Origin: an uncultured Eubacteriales bacterium
Lineage (GTDB): Bacteria; Bacillota; Clostridia; Monoglobales; Monoglobaceae
Length of the DNA: 20,496 bases
NCBI GenBank assembly: GCA_900542675.1
Contig: UQOT01000033.1
Location: 1 to 20,496 of the forward strand
Direction of reading: 5' to 3'
Numbering within the stretch: the first letter of the stretch is position 1; each line of letters begins with the position of its first letter. Below the pieces are notes generated by a model. The model was not told the DNA's origin. It saw only the letters and a list, made by a program, of their open reading frames with translations, and did not search any database. The position numbers and the translations under genes were made by a program. Shown one piece after another: positions 7,055 through 16,038 of the stretch.

Positions 7055-8268
7055 TATTTATCACCCACTTCTTCTTTTAATAGGTCACCGAGGATTTTTA
7101 TTCCCTTCTCTATCTGTTCAGCAGACGCCGTCGTATAATTCATACGGAAGGTGCAGTATTTTGCATTCTCGTCTATCATAGTAGTCGCTCCGGGTACAAA
7201 CGCCACACCGCGCTCGATTGCCTTATTTAGCAGTTCCTGTGTGTCGTATCCCTTTTGCATCTCACAGAACAGGAAGAAGCCGCCCTCCGGCGTTGTGTGC
7301 GTAACAGACTGCGGGAAATACCTGTCCATACACTCACACATAAATCTACACTTTTTACCATACGCCTGCCTTAAATTCTCGATATGCTCATCAATCGAAT
7401 AGCGCGTAACATATTCATATGCTATCATCTGTGATAAAACATTTGTATGTACGTCCTGAACCTGCTTACAAATAACCATTCTCTCATAAAGCGCACTGTC
7501 ACAGGCAACAAATCCGAGTCTCAGCCCCGGCGAGAGAATTTTTGAGAACGAGCCGAGATATACGACCCTGTTATGCTTGTCCATAGACTTCATAGTCGGA
7601 ATATCCTCACCGGCAAATCTGAGTTCGCCGTAAGGGTTGTCCTCAAACACTATAAAGTCGTACTTATCGGCAAGTTCCAAAAGCTTTTTACGCTTTTCTA
7701 TCGACATTGTAATTCCCGAAGGGTTCTGAAAATTTGCTATTGTGTATAAAATCTTAACGTTTGGATGCTGCTTTAAGAGTTCCTCAAGCTCGGTCATATT
7801 AATTCCGTCGCTCTCAACGCTCACACCGTAAAGCTCCGCGTTATACGATCTAAAGCAGTTAAGTCCGCCGATAAAGCTCGGCTGTTCGCAGATAACTCCG
7901 TCACCTGGATTTAAAAGCGATTTCGCCGCAAGGTCTATGCTCTGCTGACCACCGCTTACAATAAGCGTGCTATTGCCGTCATTCTCCGAAATTATTCCTT
8001 GCGATACAAGACGGTCTTGAACCCACTTAACAAGCGGCGCATAGCCCTCGGTCACTCCGTACTGAAGCGCAACATTGCCCTGAGTCAGCAGAATATCCTT
8101 TGCGATTTCCGCAAGCTCCTCGTTCGGGAACAAGGAGGGATCCGGTGCGCCGCCCGCGAACGAGATTATTCCCGGTCTGCCGAGCAGCTTAAACATCTCT
8201 CTTATCGAAGAACCCTCCAAGTGCTTAACTTTATCCGAAAACTTTTCTTTCATATTTATTTTACCCAT
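7054..8268 (-). CDS. PLP-dependent aminotransferase, class I/II (2-aminoadipate / aromatic aminotransferase type)
   Basis: 404 residues with fold type I PLP signatures: ISFAGGAPDPSLFP (35-48) at the N-terminus, GGQQSIDLAAK (106-116) at the cofactor phosphate region, NFQNPSG (179-185) with Asn182, FEDNPYGELRF (208-218) with Asp210 and Tyr213, and SFSKILSPGLRLGF (240-253) with Lys243 as the Schiff-base lysine. The pattern is that of the 2-aminoadipate/valine/aromatic transaminase subgroup related to MocR C-terminal domains, but there is no DNA-binding domain. The substrate cannot be assigned. A GAGG lies about 10 bases before this ATG; the internal ATG five codons later has no better site. It is translationally coupled to trpS, but an amino-acid link to tryptophan is only a suggestion. 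Confidence 0.9.
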   Translation of the reverse strand: MGKINMKEKFSDKVKHLEGSSIREMFKLLGRPGIISFAGGAPDPSLFPNEELAEIAKDILLTQGNVALQYGVTEGYAPLVKWVQDRLVSQGIISENDGNSTLIVSGGQQSIDLAAKSLLNPGDGVICEQPSFIGGLNCFRSYNAELYGVSVESDGINMTELEELLKQHPNVKILYTIANFQNPSGITMSIEKRKKLLELADKYDFIVFEDNPYGELRFAGEDIPTMKSMDKHNRVVYLGSFSKILSPGLRLGFVACDSALYERMVICKQVQDVHTNVLSQMIAYEYVTRYSIDEHIENLRQAYGKKCRFMCECMDRYFPQSVTHTTPEGGFFLFCEMQKGYDTQELLNKAIERGVAFVPGATTMIDENAKYCTFRMNYTTASAEQIEKGIKILGDLLKEEVGDK

Positions 8269-8307
8269 TTGAATAATGCCTCTTTTCTTAAGTGTTTTTC
8301 AGAAATA

Positions 8308-8706
8308 TTAAAGCGTGATATAGCCCGAGCTGTTTTCCTTTTTCTTCTTTTCGGGCTTATCTGGTTTAACTTTGTCTTGCTTTACAGTCCCGGAAGCGCT
8401 GCCTGCGCCGCAGTTGTGACCGCCTACGTGTTTTACGCGCTTCTTACAGCAATTTGATTTTGAAATGAACTTCATTATCGCCATAGCCCCCGCTATAACC
8501 GCGAGCAAAATAAGCGTAAATCCGACAATACTGTCTAAAAATTCTTTGATTTTAACAATTCTGCGCTTTCTCATACGCTTTTTCTTTTCGTGATAATACT
8601 TATCCTCTATCGCATCCTTTGCATTTGAGAAAAACTGTGTAGTCCTTTTTGCATACGGCTCAGCGAACTCAATCGCGCTGTCTGCATATTCGTTAAACTT
8701 TTTCAT
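8308..8706 (-). CDS. Unrecognised small basic single-pass membrane protein
   Basis: 132 residues that I do not recognise. It has an N-terminal region with amphipathic character (1-38), a highly basic patch KKKRMRKRR (41-49), one clear membrane helix (about 58-80, SIVGFTLILLAVIAGAMAIMKF is its core), a Cys-Cys pair followed by KKR, and a low-complexity lysine/proline/glycine tail (95-132). By the positive-inside rule the polybasic stretch before the helix suggests that the N-terminus is cytoplasmic. An AGGAGG site directly precedes its ATG, which supports real translation. It sits between hpt and the aminotransferase, where Firmicutes often have ftsH, but it has no AAA or protease motif. Confidence 0.7.
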   Translation of the reverse strand: MKKFNEYADSAIEFAEPYAKRTTQFFSNAKDAIEDKYYHEKKKRMRKRRIVKIKEFLDSIVGFTLILLAVIAGAMAIMKFISKSNCCKKRVKHVGGHNCGAGSASGTVKQDKVKPDKPEKKKKENSSGYITL

Positions 8707-8741
8707 AGTTTAAGCCTCCTGTATATATTTTAACTTAAAAA

Positions 8742-9290
8742 TCATTCATATCCAAGTACCGCAGCGTACGGAAGCGCACGGTATTTTCCGTCATAATCAA
8801 GCCCATAGCCGACAATAAACTCATCCGGTATAACGGCGCCGACAAAGTCCGCGTGAAAATCCACAACTCTCCTGTCCGGCTTGTCAAACATCGCGGCCAC
8901 CCAAACATTCGCGGGGCTTTCAGTCCTTATCGTATCGACCAGCTTGCTGAGCGTACGCCCGGTGTCGACTATGTCCTCAACGACAAGTATATTCTTCCCC
9001 TTTATTTCTATGTCATTCAAAGAGCCGATATTCACGCTTCCGCTGCTCTCGGTTCCGCCGAAATAGCTTGAGGCCGAAATAAATTCCGTTCTGATATCCT
9101 CGATATCGATACGCCTTACAAGGTCAGCGGTGAACACAAACGCGCCTCTTAAAATGCACAGTACTGTCAGCGACTTAATTTCTCTTTGTTTTAATGCTTT
9201 ATTAATCTGCAAAGCAGTTTGCTTTACAATACTTTCTATCTCTTGTTCTGAAAACAGAATTTTCTTAATCCTCAAGTTCTTCTCTTTCAC
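8742..9290 (-). CDS. hpt: Hypoxanthine(-guanine) phosphoribosyltransferase
   Basis: 182 residues. Purine salvage enzyme converting hypoxanthine or guanine plus PRPP into IMP or GMP. It shows LRGAFVFTADLVRRI (47-61), the PRPP loop LVVEDIVDTGRTL (102-114), and a C-terminal FVGAVIPDEFIVGYGLDYDG segment (149-168) that forms the purine pocket. The start is a GTG at 9288-9290; the resulting N-terminus (MKEKNLRIKKILFSEQEI) has the length and the I-L-SE-EI pattern of the family. It overlaps the end of tilS by 26 bases, the classic Firmicutes tilS-hpt pair. The ribosome binding site inside tilS is weak (GGTGG), which again suggests translational coupling. Confidence 0.95.
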   Translation of the reverse strand: MKEKNLRIKKILFSEQEIESIVKQTALQINKALKQREIKSLTVLCILRGAFVFTADLVRRIDIEDIRTEFISASSYFGGTESSGSVNIGSLNDIEIKGKNILVVEDIVDTGRTLSKLVDTIRTESPANVWVAAMFDKPDRRVVDFHADFVGAVIPDEFIVGYGLDYDGKYRALPYAAVLGYE

Positions 9291-10728
9291 AATTTACCAC
9301 CAAAACGTTTTTTGTATCTCTTGTAACCTTATATTTCTCACTTACCCTGATACCGATAACCGCCAGGACCTCATCGCCGCTGCACAAAAGCGGTATTCCC
9401 GCGCGTTCCTCGCGCCTAATTTTAAGGTCGATAAACAGCTTCTTTATCTTGCGGCTTCCGCCGTCCTTATAAACGGAAATCCTATCGCCGCCGCGCCTGC
9501 TTCTAAGCACAAGCGATGCACCGTTTTCGCCGCAAACCTTTTCATAATCAAGCGCCTGAACCTTTTTTCCGCGTCTGAAATCCTGTTTAGGTACAACTTT
9601 AAGCTCAATATGATACACATATCTGCCGCTTTCTATATTATATAACTTATCCGGCTCAACTTCAATACAAAAACCGCTATTGTTACTAAAACTTAATCCT
9701 TTTTCGCCAAAATTGTCATCTTTTAGGCAAAATTCAAGCCATCCGTAATTTTTTGATACCATAAGTCCGCCCGGCAGATCAAGACTTCCTGAATTTTCAG
9801 ACTCCGCAAAATCAATAATCATATCAATATGCTTCTTTTCAAGCGAATAATCCGCACGCATAGCTTCACGCGCACACAGAATTATAAGCCTTGATACAAC
9901 CGAACGGCTGCCGATTATTTTAAGCGACTCAATATCGAGCGCTTTATACTTTGACTTAACTGCAGGCGAGCCGAGACGGGCATACAAACGCTTAGCATAT
10001 CCGTCCATAAAATCGGCGTCTTCACCAACTGACGACGCAAACCTCGCAAGAGCGTCCGCCGCTGCTGGATTAATCTCTTTAAGCACAGGAATTACGCTGT
10101 GTCTTATTTTATTCCTTGTGTAGTCATCATTTAGGTTTGTACTGTCGGTCTTATATTCAAGACCGTTCTCGCGGCAATACTGCTCAATATCCGCACGCAT
10201 AACGTCAAGCAGCGGGCGAACCACACCGTCCGTACGACTGTACTTTATCCCGCGCATACCCGAAAGACCGCTTCCGCGTATGAGCCGCATAATAACAGTC
10301 TCCGCCTGATCGTCTCTGTTATGTGCGGTCGCCGCAAAGTCTATATTATTTTCCCTGAGCACATCAGCAAAGAACTCATACCTTGCTCTTCTGCCGGCTT
10401 CCTCCTCCGTGAGACCTCTCTCTTTTGCGGCAGCAGTCACATCCTCATACCGAACGAACAGCTTAACATTTAAGCTATCACACAGGGATTTAACATAGTC
10501 CTCATCCCTCGCGGCTTCATCGCCTCTTATGCCGTGATTTAAGTGCGCGGCATAAATCTTATATCCGTGCGTTTTACGCATACCGCAAAGGATATGCAAT
10601 AGACATACCGAATCTGCTCCGCCCGACACCGCAACAAGCACGCGGCTCTTGTCAGGCAAAAGATTATGCCTTAAAATCGTATTATATACCTTGTCGGGAA
10701 CTCTGCTGCCCGAATTATCATTAATCAT
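9265..10728 (-). CDS. tilS: tRNA(Ile)-lysidine synthase
   Basis: 487 residues. It adds lysine to C34 of the CAU-anticodon isoleucine tRNA so that AUA is read as Ile; essential in most bacteria. The N-terminal ATP-pyrophosphatase domain has the SGGADS P-loop (35-40). It is followed by HNRDDQAETVIMRLIRGSGL and, later, the tRNA-contact stretch TDSTNLNDDYTRNKIRH. The C-terminal TilS_C domain is recognisable near the end (RRGGDRI...KKLFIDLKI...GIPLL). The frame stays open far upstream, but the ATG at 10728 gives the normal N-terminus and overlaps the dnaB stop by 8 bases (ATGATTAA), so coupling to dnaB is likely. Confidence 0.95.
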   Translation of the reverse strand: MINDNSGSRVPDKVYNTILRHNLLPDKSRVLVAVSGGADSVCLLHILCGMRKTHGYKIYAAHLNHGIRGDEAARDEDYVKSLCDSLNVKLFVRYEDVTAAAKERGLTEEEAGRRARYEFFADVLRENNIDFAATAHNRDDQAETVIMRLIRGSGLSGMRGIKYSRTDGVVRPLLDVMRADIEQYCRENGLEYKTDSTNLNDDYTRNKIRHSVIPVLKEINPAAADALARFASSVGEDADFMDGYAKRLYARLGSPAVKSKYKALDIESLKIIGSRSVVSRLIILCAREAMRADYSLEKKHIDMIIDFAESENSGSLDLPGGLMVSKNYGWLEFCLKDDNFGEKGLSFSNNSGFCIEVEPDKLYNIESGRYVYHIELKVVPKQDFRRGKKVQALDYEKVCGENGASLVLRSRRGGDRISVYKDGGSRKIKKLFIDLKIRREERAGIPLLCSGDEVLAVIGIRVSEKYKVTRDTKNVLVVNCEREELED

Positions 10729-12133
10729 CGCGCAGACCACTCCAGTTTGAAAATTTAGTGAACTCACCGAGCCACGAGAGATACTCATATCCCACTTCGC
10801 CGTTTCTGTGCTTCTCAAATTTAATCTTTGTCTTGTTCGGTTCCTCGCAGTCCTCTTTATAATACCCTTCTCTGTAAATAAACACAACCATATCCGCGTC
10901 CTGCTCAATTGAACCGGATTCTCTTAAATCGCTCAAAATAGGCTCTTTACTCTCGCGGTGTTCAACGCCGCGGTTGAGCTGTGACAGCGCAATAACAGGT
11001 ATCTCAAGGTCGTTCGCCATTATTTTCAGCGTTCTTGAAATCTCCGAAACCTCCTGCTGTCTGTTTATACCTCTCCTGCCCGAGCTCATAAGCTGCAGAT
11101 AATCGACAATAACAAGATCAAGCCCCTTTTCAAGCTTGAGTTTTCTGCACTTTGCACCGATTTCGGTCGCAGTAACACTCGAGTCATCGTCAATGTATAT
11201 CTTAGTCTCCGAAAGCGCCGCAACCGCCTCGCCGAGCTTAGGCCAGTCGTCATCTTTAAGGTCTCCGCGCTTTATGCGTTCTGCGCTGACCTTCGCCTGC
11301 GCCGATAACATACGGTTTGCTATCTGAATACCCGGCATCTCAAGGCTGAAAATCGCTACGGTCGCGCCGTCAATTATTGCCGCGTTCTGCGCAATATTGA
11401 GCGCAAGCGCAGACTTACCCATACCCGGACGCGCCGCGATTAGAATAAACTCTGCCGGATGAAGCCCCGCCGTTCTTCTGTCCAAATCTACAAAACCTGT
11501 AGTAAGACCGGTAACCGCCTCGCCCGCATCAGAGAGTTTTTCAATCGTGCTGACACTCTCATCAATAAATCTCGAAATATGACTTAAGCCTGTCGAATTA
11601 CGCTTCTGGGTAATATTAATAATTCCCTGTTCGGCAGCAGCTATAACCTCGTCAATCTCATCCTCTCCGTCATAGCATCGCTTAGCCACGTCCTCGGTAA
11701 GACTTATCATACGCCTGAGCTCAGCCTTTTCACGAACAATACCGGCATAGTGCCGAACACTGTTTTGGTCAGTTGACGGAACCATATCTATAAGTCTGAA
11801 AACAAATTCAAGACCGCCTATTTTTTCAATAGTTCCTCTAAGCTCAAGACGGCGCTTAATCGTAACATAATCAATCGGTTCGCCCGCATCAAACAAGCTG
11901 ACGACCGTTTCAAAGAGTTCTCTGTGGCGCTCAATATAAAAGTCAGCCGAATTCACTATACCTATAACATCGGGAATTCGGTCACGCGATACAATAATCG
12001 CACCGAGAACCGACTGCTCCGCCTCATCGCTGAACGGCATAGTGCGAAAGGCGGGAGTCTGCTCTCCGCCCTCACTGTAATCCGCTGCACCGCCGAACAT
12101 ATTATCGTTTATACTAACTTCGGTTCCATCCAT
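10721..12133 (-). CDS. dnaB: Replicative DNA helicase
   Basis: 470 residues (called DnaC in Bacillus subtilis). It is the hexameric helicase that unwinds DNA at the replication fork. The N-terminal DnaB_N domain begins near FSDEAEQSVLGAII (34-47). The RecA-like motor has Walker A ARPGMGKS (234-241), the IFSLEMP segment (261-267), Walker B LVIVDYLQLM (340-349), SQLNRGVE (384-391) with SDLRESGSIEQDAD (401-414), and the arginine-finger KHRNG (441-445). A Gly/Ser-rich extension of about 30 residues precedes the N domain. GGGGAGG precedes the ATG. The order rplI-dnaB is conserved in Firmicutes. No intein or insertion is seen. Confidence 0.97.
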   Translation of the reverse strand: MDGTEVSINDNMFGGAADYSEGGEQTPAFRTMPFSDEAEQSVLGAIIVSRDRIPDVIGIVNSADFYIERHRELFETVVSLFDAGEPIDYVTIKRRLELRGTIEKIGGLEFVFRLIDMVPSTDQNSVRHYAGIVREKAELRRMISLTEDVAKRCYDGEDEIDEVIAAAEQGIINITQKRNSTGLSHISRFIDESVSTIEKLSDAGEAVTGLTTGFVDLDRRTAGLHPAEFILIAARPGMGKSALALNIAQNAAIIDGATVAIFSLEMPGIQIANRMLSAQAKVSAERIKRGDLKDDDWPKLGEAVAALSETKIYIDDDSSVTATEIGAKCRKLKLEKGLDLVIVDYLQLMSSGRRGINRQQEVSEISRTLKIMANDLEIPVIALSQLNRGVEHRESKEPILSDLRESGSIEQDADMVVFIYREGYYKEDCEEPNKTKIKFEKHRNGEVGYEYLSWLGEFTKFSNWSGLRDD

Positions 12134-12160
12134 AAGATGTATACCTCCCCGACTGATTTT

Positions 12161-12607
12161 CTAAGCCTCTGTAACTTGTACTTTAAACGTACCGACAACT
12201 CCCTGATACAGCGTAACCTTTACGTCGCGCGTGCCGCAGCTCTTTATACCGTCGGGCAAATCTATTTTTCTCTTGTCAACCGCTATGTTGTACTGAGTCT
12301 TGAGCGCCTCGGCAACATCCTTTGAGGTAACCGAACCGAACAGCTTGCCCTCCTTACCGGCCTTTGCGGTAAGCTTAACAGTAATTTCCTTCATACGCTC
12401 TGCAATGTTCTGAGCCTTTAATTCTTCCTGATTGCGTCTGAACTGCTCCGCACCCTTCTTACCTTCAAGCTCGTTTATTGCCTGCTTTGTCGCAAGCTTT
12501 GCAAGTCCCTTCTTGAGCAGAAAATTATTCGCGTAGCCATCGCTTACGTTAATCAAATCGCCCTTCTTGCCCTGTGATTTTACATCCTGCATAAGAATTA
12601 CTTTCAT
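12161..12607 (-). CDS. rplI: 50S ribosomal protein L9 (bL9)
   Basis: 148 residues, the full family length. The N-terminal rRNA-binding domain shows MKVILMQDVKSQGKKGDLIN (1-20) and VSDGYANNFLLKKGLA (21-36), the signature of bL9. It is followed by the long central helix and a C-terminal domain containing GKLFGSVTSKDVA. L9 binds 23S rRNA at the base of the L1 stalk and helps reading-frame maintenance. AAAGGAGGACATATATT precedes the ATG. It lies between gdpP and dnaB as in many Firmicutes. Confidence 0.98.
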   Translation of the reverse strand: MKVILMQDVKSQGKKGDLINVSDGYANNFLLKKGLAKLATKQAINELEGKKGAEQFRRNQEELKAQNIAERMKEITVKLTAKAGKEGKLFGSVTSKDVAEALKTQYNIAVDKRKIDLPDGIKSCGTRDVKVTLYQGVVGTFKVQVTEA

Positions 12608-12639
12608 AATATATGTCCTCCTTTAATTTATATCGTAAA

Positions 12640-14673
12640 TTACTGTTCCTCCGAAAGCACAGCGTCGATAGCCTCTTTTAAACGCTGAAGAGCAAATTCC
12701 GTATCAGCGTCATCTATCTGCGCACCTGCAATCGTTATATGTCCGCCGCCGCCCAAGCGTTCAAGAATGAGCTGAACGTTTATGCTCTCGAGCGACCGAC
12801 CGCTTATAATCACTTTATGCCCGAGCTTTGCTATAACAAACGACGCCTCTATTCCCGCTATGTTAAGCAGCTCGTCTGCCGCCTTAGCGACGATAACCTG
12901 AAGGTCTTTTCCCGAATCCTCACACACTACAATAGCTATGTTATCTCTATAGACCTTTGCACTGCCGATAATCTTTGAAAGCCGCAAGCAATCGTCAAGC
13001 TCGGTTTTAAACAAACGTCTTACATTTATCGGGTCGACGCCCATACGCCTTAAATATGCCGCAGCCTCAAACGTACGCACGCCCGTCTTAAACGTAAAGC
13101 CCTTTGTATCAAGAAAAATACCGGCATACAGCGCCTCGGCCTCACGCAGAGTAAGCGTCGGTGTGTCCTGAATATACTGAAGAATTTCGGTAACCATCTC
13201 ACACGCCGACGAAGCGTACGGTTCGTGATAAGTGAGTACGGCATTGTCTATAAAGTCCTCCGCACGGCGATGGTGGTCAATCAAAACAACCGACTTCGCC
13301 GCAGACAGCACGTCCGGATATTCAACCATACTTTTTCTGTGCGTATCAACTATGATGAGCAGCGACTGTTTATCCATCAAAGACGCCGCCTTTTCGCCTG
13401 AAATTATGTTGCCCGCATACTTCGGGTCGCTCATAAAGTTACTCAGCAAAAGCTTTGCATTTGACACGTTTTTCTTAAGTACGATATAGGTGTCCGCACC
13501 CCTTTCCCTGACCGCTTGAAAGAGACCGATTGATGCACCGAGCGAATCCATATCTCCGTTTTTATGTCCCATAATCATCACGTTAGACGACTGGTCAATC
13601 AATTCTCTTAAGGCGTGAGCCATAACCCTCGCTTTAACCTTTGTGCTCTTTTCAACCTCACGCGACTTCGCACCGTAAAACTTATAAGAGCCCGGAGATT
13701 TAACCACTACCTGGTCGCCGCCGCGGCCGAGCGCCATTTCAAGCGCAAGATTTGCCATTTTGTTATTTTCCTCAAGAGTTTCGCCGCCGCGGCCTGTGCC
13801 GATGCTGAGCGTTACCGGTATCTTATTTTCAAGATTAATTTCACGCACTGCGTTTAATACTCTGTACTTTTCTTTTTCGATTATATCAGCATATTCTTTG
13901 TTATGAAAAAATACTATGAACTTTTCTCTCTCATATCTCCGCGAAACGCCTCCACCCTCGGAAACCCACGCGTTGACCTGCTTTTCAATCTCACCCATAA
14001 GAGCGCCGTGATTTGAGTTCGGCGTCTCCTTTAATACCTCGTCATAATTATCGATAACGACAAGACACTCCACAATTTCCTTTTCACTGCAGACACGTCT
14101 AAGCTCGTTAACCTCAGTCATATCCACAAAATAGAGTCCGACCAAGGTCTCGTTCCCAACATTTGACCGAACTGCGTGACCGTTTACCTCATATGTTCTG
14201 CCCTCATACTCAAACTCATCAGAGACATTCGTTTCGCTCTCTGCATACTTGTCAATAGAAAGGTCGCTTAAAATATCCTGAATATACTCGCCGTAATCAG
14301 CGTCACGTCCGATTAAATCCAAAAAGAAATCGTTACACCATCTGATTTCACCCTTGACAGTTATTACAACAACAGGATAAACAAACGACTGAACAGCCGC
14401 TTTTGTCACTTGTTCGATGCAGAACGAATAGCTTTGCATATACATATAAAATCTGCGTCTCCGGTATTTCATAGTAATAACGCTCACTGCAAGCAGAAAT
14501 ACACCGCCCAGCATCATAATAACTCCGAAAACTGTCAAATCCAATTTACCAAGGTGACCGAGTATTAATAAAACTGCTCCGAAAAAGCCAATAAAGACAG
14601 CGCTTATTAAAGAATCCCTGAAACCGAGCATAATTTCACGGGTCGCGAAGTTCTTGGATTTTTTAATTTTCAT
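12640..14673 (-). CDS. gdpP: Cyclic-di-AMP phosphodiesterase GdpP (YybT; PAS, degenerate GGDEF, DHH-DHHA1)
   Basis: 677 residues. Membrane-bound phosphodiesterase that opens c-di-AMP to pApA, controlling osmotic and wall homeostasis. Two membrane helices (about 26-43 and 48-67) are followed by a basic linker, a PAS-like domain (about 90-190), a GGDEF-like domain (about 200-325) lacking the GGDEF signature, and the catalytic DHH domain. The DHH ligands are all present: GHKNGDMDS (about 369-377), IVDTH (about 442-446), DHH (about 466-468) and the Asp of FLDTKGF (about 522). The DHHA1 GGGGH motif is near 641-645. The ATG at 14673 is preceded by AGGTGG; a GTG three codons upstream (14682) is the alternative. 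It overlaps the end of yybS by 11 bases. Confidence 0.95.
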   Translation of the reverse strand: MKIKKSKNFATREIMLGFRDSLISAVFIGFFGAVLLILGHLGKLDLTVFGVIMMLGGVFLLAVSVITMKYRRRRFYMYMQSYSFCIEQVTKAAVQSFVYPVVVITVKGEIRWCNDFFLDLIGRDADYGEYIQDILSDLSIDKYAESETNVSDEFEYEGRTYEVNGHAVRSNVGNETLVGLYFVDMTEVNELRRVCSEKEIVECLVVIDNYDEVLKETPNSNHGALMGEIEKQVNAWVSEGGGVSRRYEREKFIVFFHNKEYADIIEKEKYRVLNAVREINLENKIPVTLSIGTGRGGETLEENNKMANLALEMALGRGGDQVVVKSPGSYKFYGAKSREVEKSTKVKARVMAHALRELIDQSSNVMIMGHKNGDMDSLGASIGLFQAVRERGADTYIVLKKNVSNAKLLLSNFMSDPKYAGNIISGEKAASLMDKQSLLIIVDTHRKSMVEYPDVLSAAKSVVLIDHHRRAEDFIDNAVLTYHEPYASSACEMVTEILQYIQDTPTLTLREAEALYAGIFLDTKGFTFKTGVRTFEAAAYLRRMGVDPINVRRLFKTELDDCLRLSKIIGSAKVYRDNIAIVVCEDSGKDLQVIVAKAADELLNIAGIEASFVIAKLGHKVIISGRSLESINVQLILERLGGGGHITIAGAQIDDADTEFALQRLKEAIDAVLSEEQ

Positions 14674-15655
14674 CGTCTCCACCTGCCCTCTTTATCATTC
14701 TGATATTGCGTCCCGAATCAATCATACCGACCAGCATCAGAACATAGAATATAACAGATATTAAAAAATACCCTATAACAAACACCGCGGCATAAATGCC
14801 AAACCGGGCATATCCGCTTTTAATTTTTCGCGACAGCCCGAAGTCAAGCAGCGATAGTCCGTCCGCAGCGAGCAAAAACGAAAGTACCGCCGAGGCATTT
14901 TTAAGTATCAGCATAATCCACGACGTACTCTCTGAAAACATAGTCACAAGCATCAGCAAAACGAGTACAAAACTCATACTGCGCGGCACCGTAATCATAT
15001 TAAACGGCAGATAAGCGCAGCCCTTTACTCTGAGTCGTCTCACAAAGAACACCGAAGCCGCATAAACCAGGTATCCTACGATAACCGAATATATTATCAT
15101 CATAGACGGAAAGTACGAAAGCACCGTAGTTTTTATTTGAGCAAGAACCGTATTAACCGCCTCTGTAAGGTCAGTACCCGAAGCGTTTCCGGCTTCCTCA
15201 AGCATAGGCTCCATTGATGACTTCATTGAGTCAATTGCGGCATCAAGCATATCCGCAATTCCGCTTTCACTGCCCGAAAAGATATTTACAACCATCACGC
15301 TCAGAGCCGCGCCTATAAGCACTGCAAGCGCCGTTAAAAGCAGCGACTTATAAAAGCCGTAATTTTTGCTTATCGCCAGTCCTGCCGCAATTCCCGGAAG
15401 GAGAACAACACAAGCATTTAGCCCTGCCGAAAGCACATTTCCCGTTAATATAAACAAAACGAGTACAGCTGCTGCAAGTGAAACCGCCGTAATCTTAACG
15501 CCGCAGCGAATTAACAAACAGCATAGCGGAAGTCCGCATATGAAAATAGCGAACAAGTTAAGCAGCGGCACGTATGTGCCTGCAAGAACAAGCACAACAG
15601 TCAGAGCCGAGACCAACGCTCCAACACAGAGCATTTTAGCACTGAATTTATTCAT
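14663..15655 (-). CDS. yybS: YybS family membrane protein (DUF2232)
   Basis: 330 residues, polytopic membrane protein. Hydrophobic segments lie near 8-27, 30-48, 52-71, 78-97, 103-125, 183-205, 226-243, 250-272 and 286-310; the stretch 130-175 is soluble and acidic. The identification rests mainly on the fold type, the length and the position directly upstream of gdpP-rplI-dnaB, which is the conserved place of yybS in Firmicutes. Its function is not established; the domain resembles the S component of ECF-type transporters, and coupling with gdpP is notable. AAGAAGGTAATATTAT precedes the ATG. Confidence 0.8.
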   Translation of the reverse strand: MNKFSAKMLCVGALVSALTVVLVLAGTYVPLLNLFAIFICGLPLCCLLIRCGVKITAVSLAAAVLVLFILTGNVLSAGLNACVVLLPGIAAGLAISKNYGFYKSLLLTALAVLIGAALSVMVVNIFSGSESGIADMLDAAIDSMKSSMEPMLEEAGNASGTDLTEAVNTVLAQIKTTVLSYFPSMMIIYSVIVGYLVYAASVFFVRRLRVKGCAYLPFNMITVPRSMSFVLVLLMLVTMFSESTSWIMLILKNASAVLSFLLAADGLSLLDFGLSRKIKSGYARFGIYAAVFVIGYFLISVIFYVLMLVGMIDSGRNIRMIKRAGGDDEN

Positions 15656-15690
15656 ATAATATTACCTTCTTAAATAATCATAAGTGCGGA

Positions 15691-15996
15691 TTAATCTGAA
15701 ATCGCCTCTCTGAGACGTGACAAATCACCGTATCTCTTTTCGATAAGATGATTGTTTTTTATCTCAGCATCAAGCTGCTTTATCATCATTTCATTAATAT
15801 CCTCTATTTCAATACCGAGACGCATCGCGGTAACATATGCGATGTTTATAATCCCCGCCGCATCGCACGTCAAATTAGTGAGGGTTTCGCAATCGGGCTC
15901 AGCAGCGATATCACCACAGAAATCCGTCAGCTTCTGCATAAGTTCAACCTTTAAAAGCTCAACTGTTTTTATATTGTTCGCTATGTCAATTTTCAA
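15691..15996 (-). CDS. MazG-like family protein
   Basis: 101 residues. It matches the small MazG-like family common in Clostridia: an N-terminal KIDIANNIKTVELLK, a central helix with AYVTAMRLGIEIEDIN, and a C-terminal NNHLIEKRYGDLSRL. It is an all-alpha protein related to MazG/dUTPase-type nucleotide pyrophosphohydrolases, but it lacks an obvious full EExxE metal motif, so activity is uncertain. The likely start is TTG at 15994-15996. The GTG three codons upstream lies inside the AAGGTGAT ribosome binding site and so is an unlikely start. First gene of the twelve-gene operon, transcribed from the promoter at 16039-16067. Confidence 0.75.
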   Translation of the reverse strand: MKIDIANNIKTVELLKVELMQKLTDFCGDIAAEPDCETLTNLTCDAAGIINIAYVTAMRLGIEIEDINEMMIKQLDAEIKNNHLIEKRYGDLSRLREAISD

Positions 15997-16000
15997 AAAA

Positions 16001-16008
16001 ATCACCTT
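16001..16008 (-). promoter_or_regulatory. Ribosome binding site that selects a TTG start for the MazG-like gene
   Basis: On the minus strand AAGGTGAT is followed by TTTT and then TTG at 15994-15996. The core AAGGTG ends 6 bases from the TTG. The competing GTG is part of this element itself. Confidence 0.6.
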
Positions 16009-16038
16009 CGTTTTGCGTATAAAAACAATATTTTTTCT

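Noticed and set aside
7055..7110. T-box leader for trpS
   Set aside because: trpS overlaps the upstream aminotransferase by one base, leaving no room for a leader, and no T-box motif was seen.
10729..10908. 60-residue N-terminal extension of TilS
   Set aside because: It would lie inside the dnaB coding region in another frame and has no homology to TilS; the ATG at 10728 gives the usual N-terminus.
12640..14673. Active diguanylate cyclase in the gdpP product
   Set aside because: The GGDEF-like domain lacks the GGDEF signature; the DHH-DHHA1 part carries the catalytic residues for c-di-AMP.
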